From an uncultured Clostridia bacterium (GTDB taxonomy: Bacteria; Bacillota; Clostridia; Oscillospirales; Ruminococcaceae), in assembly GCA_945933905.1 (NCBI GenBank), contig CAMEQX010000114.1, positions 1-5,361 on the forward strand: a stretch of 5,361 nucleotides of DNA, in the 5' to 3' direction. The position numbers and the translations under genes were made by a program. Each line of letters begins with the position of its first letter. Within the stretch, counting starts at the first letter, position 1. This document shows, one piece after another, positions 4,996-5,361 of the stretch. Under the pieces are notes generated by a model. That model ran no database searches and was not told where the DNA came from. It saw nothing but the letters and a program-made list of their open reading frames with translations.

Positions 4996-5361
4996 GAAAA
5001 TGTTTGCGGTTTCGGGCGTTTCGCTTTTGTTGTTTTTCGCGTTTTGGGGAATTTTCCTCGGCACAAAAAAGCCCGTTTATTTCACGCTCGGAATAGTCGC
5101 GATGACGATTTGCTATCATTTTTCCGTGCGGCTGGCAATCGGCGGAGTATTCGATTATTTCCTCAAAAACGACGTGGATTACACGAGAAAATGGTTCGCG
5201 CCGCGTGATTTTGAGGGGAATTTGTACAAAAAATTCCGCGTGAAAAAGTGGAAGAATTTTATGCCGACCGCAGACGAAAGCCTGTTTTCGCTTGAAAAGA
5301 GAACGCCCGTTCAGGTGGTAAAGGCGGGCTGTCAGGCGGAGATTGTCCACGAATGCTGCGC
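4988..5361 (+). CDS. Membrane protein resembling the CrtO acyltransferase family, partial
   Basis: The frame starts at ATG 4988 and is open to the right edge, giving 124 residues without the C-terminus. AAAGG (4975-4979) lies 8 bases upstream; an ATG at 5000 is the alternative start. Two hydrophobic segments, about 5-25 and 30-53, make it an inner-membrane protein. Next come PRDFEGNLYKKFRVKKWK (72-89), MP, then CQAEIVHE (115-122). This pattern (charged strand with KWK, then AE-hydrophobic-x-H) recalls glycosyl-4,4'-diaponeurosporenoate acyltransferase (CrtO) of Staphylococcus and its many uncharacterised Firmicute relatives. Nothing here suggests carotenoid synthesis, so the true acceptor is unknown. 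It overlaps the PLP enzyme gene by 8 bases, so the two are very likely translated from one message. Family placement rests on motif memory, not an alignment. Confidence 0.75.
   Translation, partial: MVKKMFAVSGVSLLLFFAFWGIFLGTKKPVYFTLGIVAMTICYHFSVRLAIGGVFDYFLKNDVDYTRKWFAPRDFEGNLYKKFRVKKWKNFMPTADESLFSLEKRTPVQVVKAGCQAEIVHECC

Noticed and set aside
4949..5350. A 133-codon - strand frame opposite the membrane protein gene
   Set aside because: The + strand frame has a start overlapping the upstream gene, two hydrophobic helices and family-like motifs; the - strand product shows none of these.

Overview
The window looks like chromosomal DNA of an endospore-forming Firmicute of the class Clostridia, most likely a Ruminococcus/Oscillospiraceae-type genome of moderate GC. 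The reasons are a SpoIIID regulator, a YlmC/YmxH PRC-barrel protein, clostridial-looking S2 and EF-Ts proteins, strong AGGAGG-type ribosome binding sites and Bacillus-type sigma-A and sigma-E promoters. It is not obviously an accessory or mobile region: I see no transposase, phage gene, tRNA, rRNA or CRISPR array.

Left part (1-1426, all + strand). A gene entering from the left edge encodes a C-terminal region with a Cys/His cluster and a very basic charged tail. Its stop overlaps by 26 bases the start of a HAD-family phosphatase. A 59-base gap then leads to a YlmC/YmxH-type PRC-barrel protein.

Middle (1427-3310). A strong extended -10 sigma-A promoter (1442-1470) and a leader of about 125 nt with a clear hairpin precede rpsB (S2), followed 20 bases later by tsf (EF-Ts). 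These two genes use visibly different, highly biased codons compared with their neighbours. A bidirectional hairpin terminator (3277-3308) ends tsf from the left and spoIIID from the right, so the pyrH-frr genes that often follow tsf in Firmicutes are not downstream here.

Right part (3308-5361). spoIIID lies on the - strand with a TTG start and a good sigma-E-type promoter. It is divergent from a gene for a YnbB/'aluminium resistance' PLP enzyme of the methionine gamma-lyase-like family, which has a perfect TTGACA-17-TATAAT promoter. That gene overlaps by 8 bases a membrane protein resembling the CrtO glycosyl-diaponeurosporenoate acyltransferase family, which runs off the right edge.

Working together: rpsB-tsf supplies translation components, while spoIIID and possibly the YlmC/YmxH gene belong to the sporulation programme. 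The spoIIID/ynbB spacer packs a mother-cell promoter and a vegetative promoter back to back. I do not see a convincing new defence or mobile system. The best leads are the divergent spoIIID/ynbB control region, the rpsB leader, and the coupling of the PLP enzyme with the CrtO-like membrane protein.
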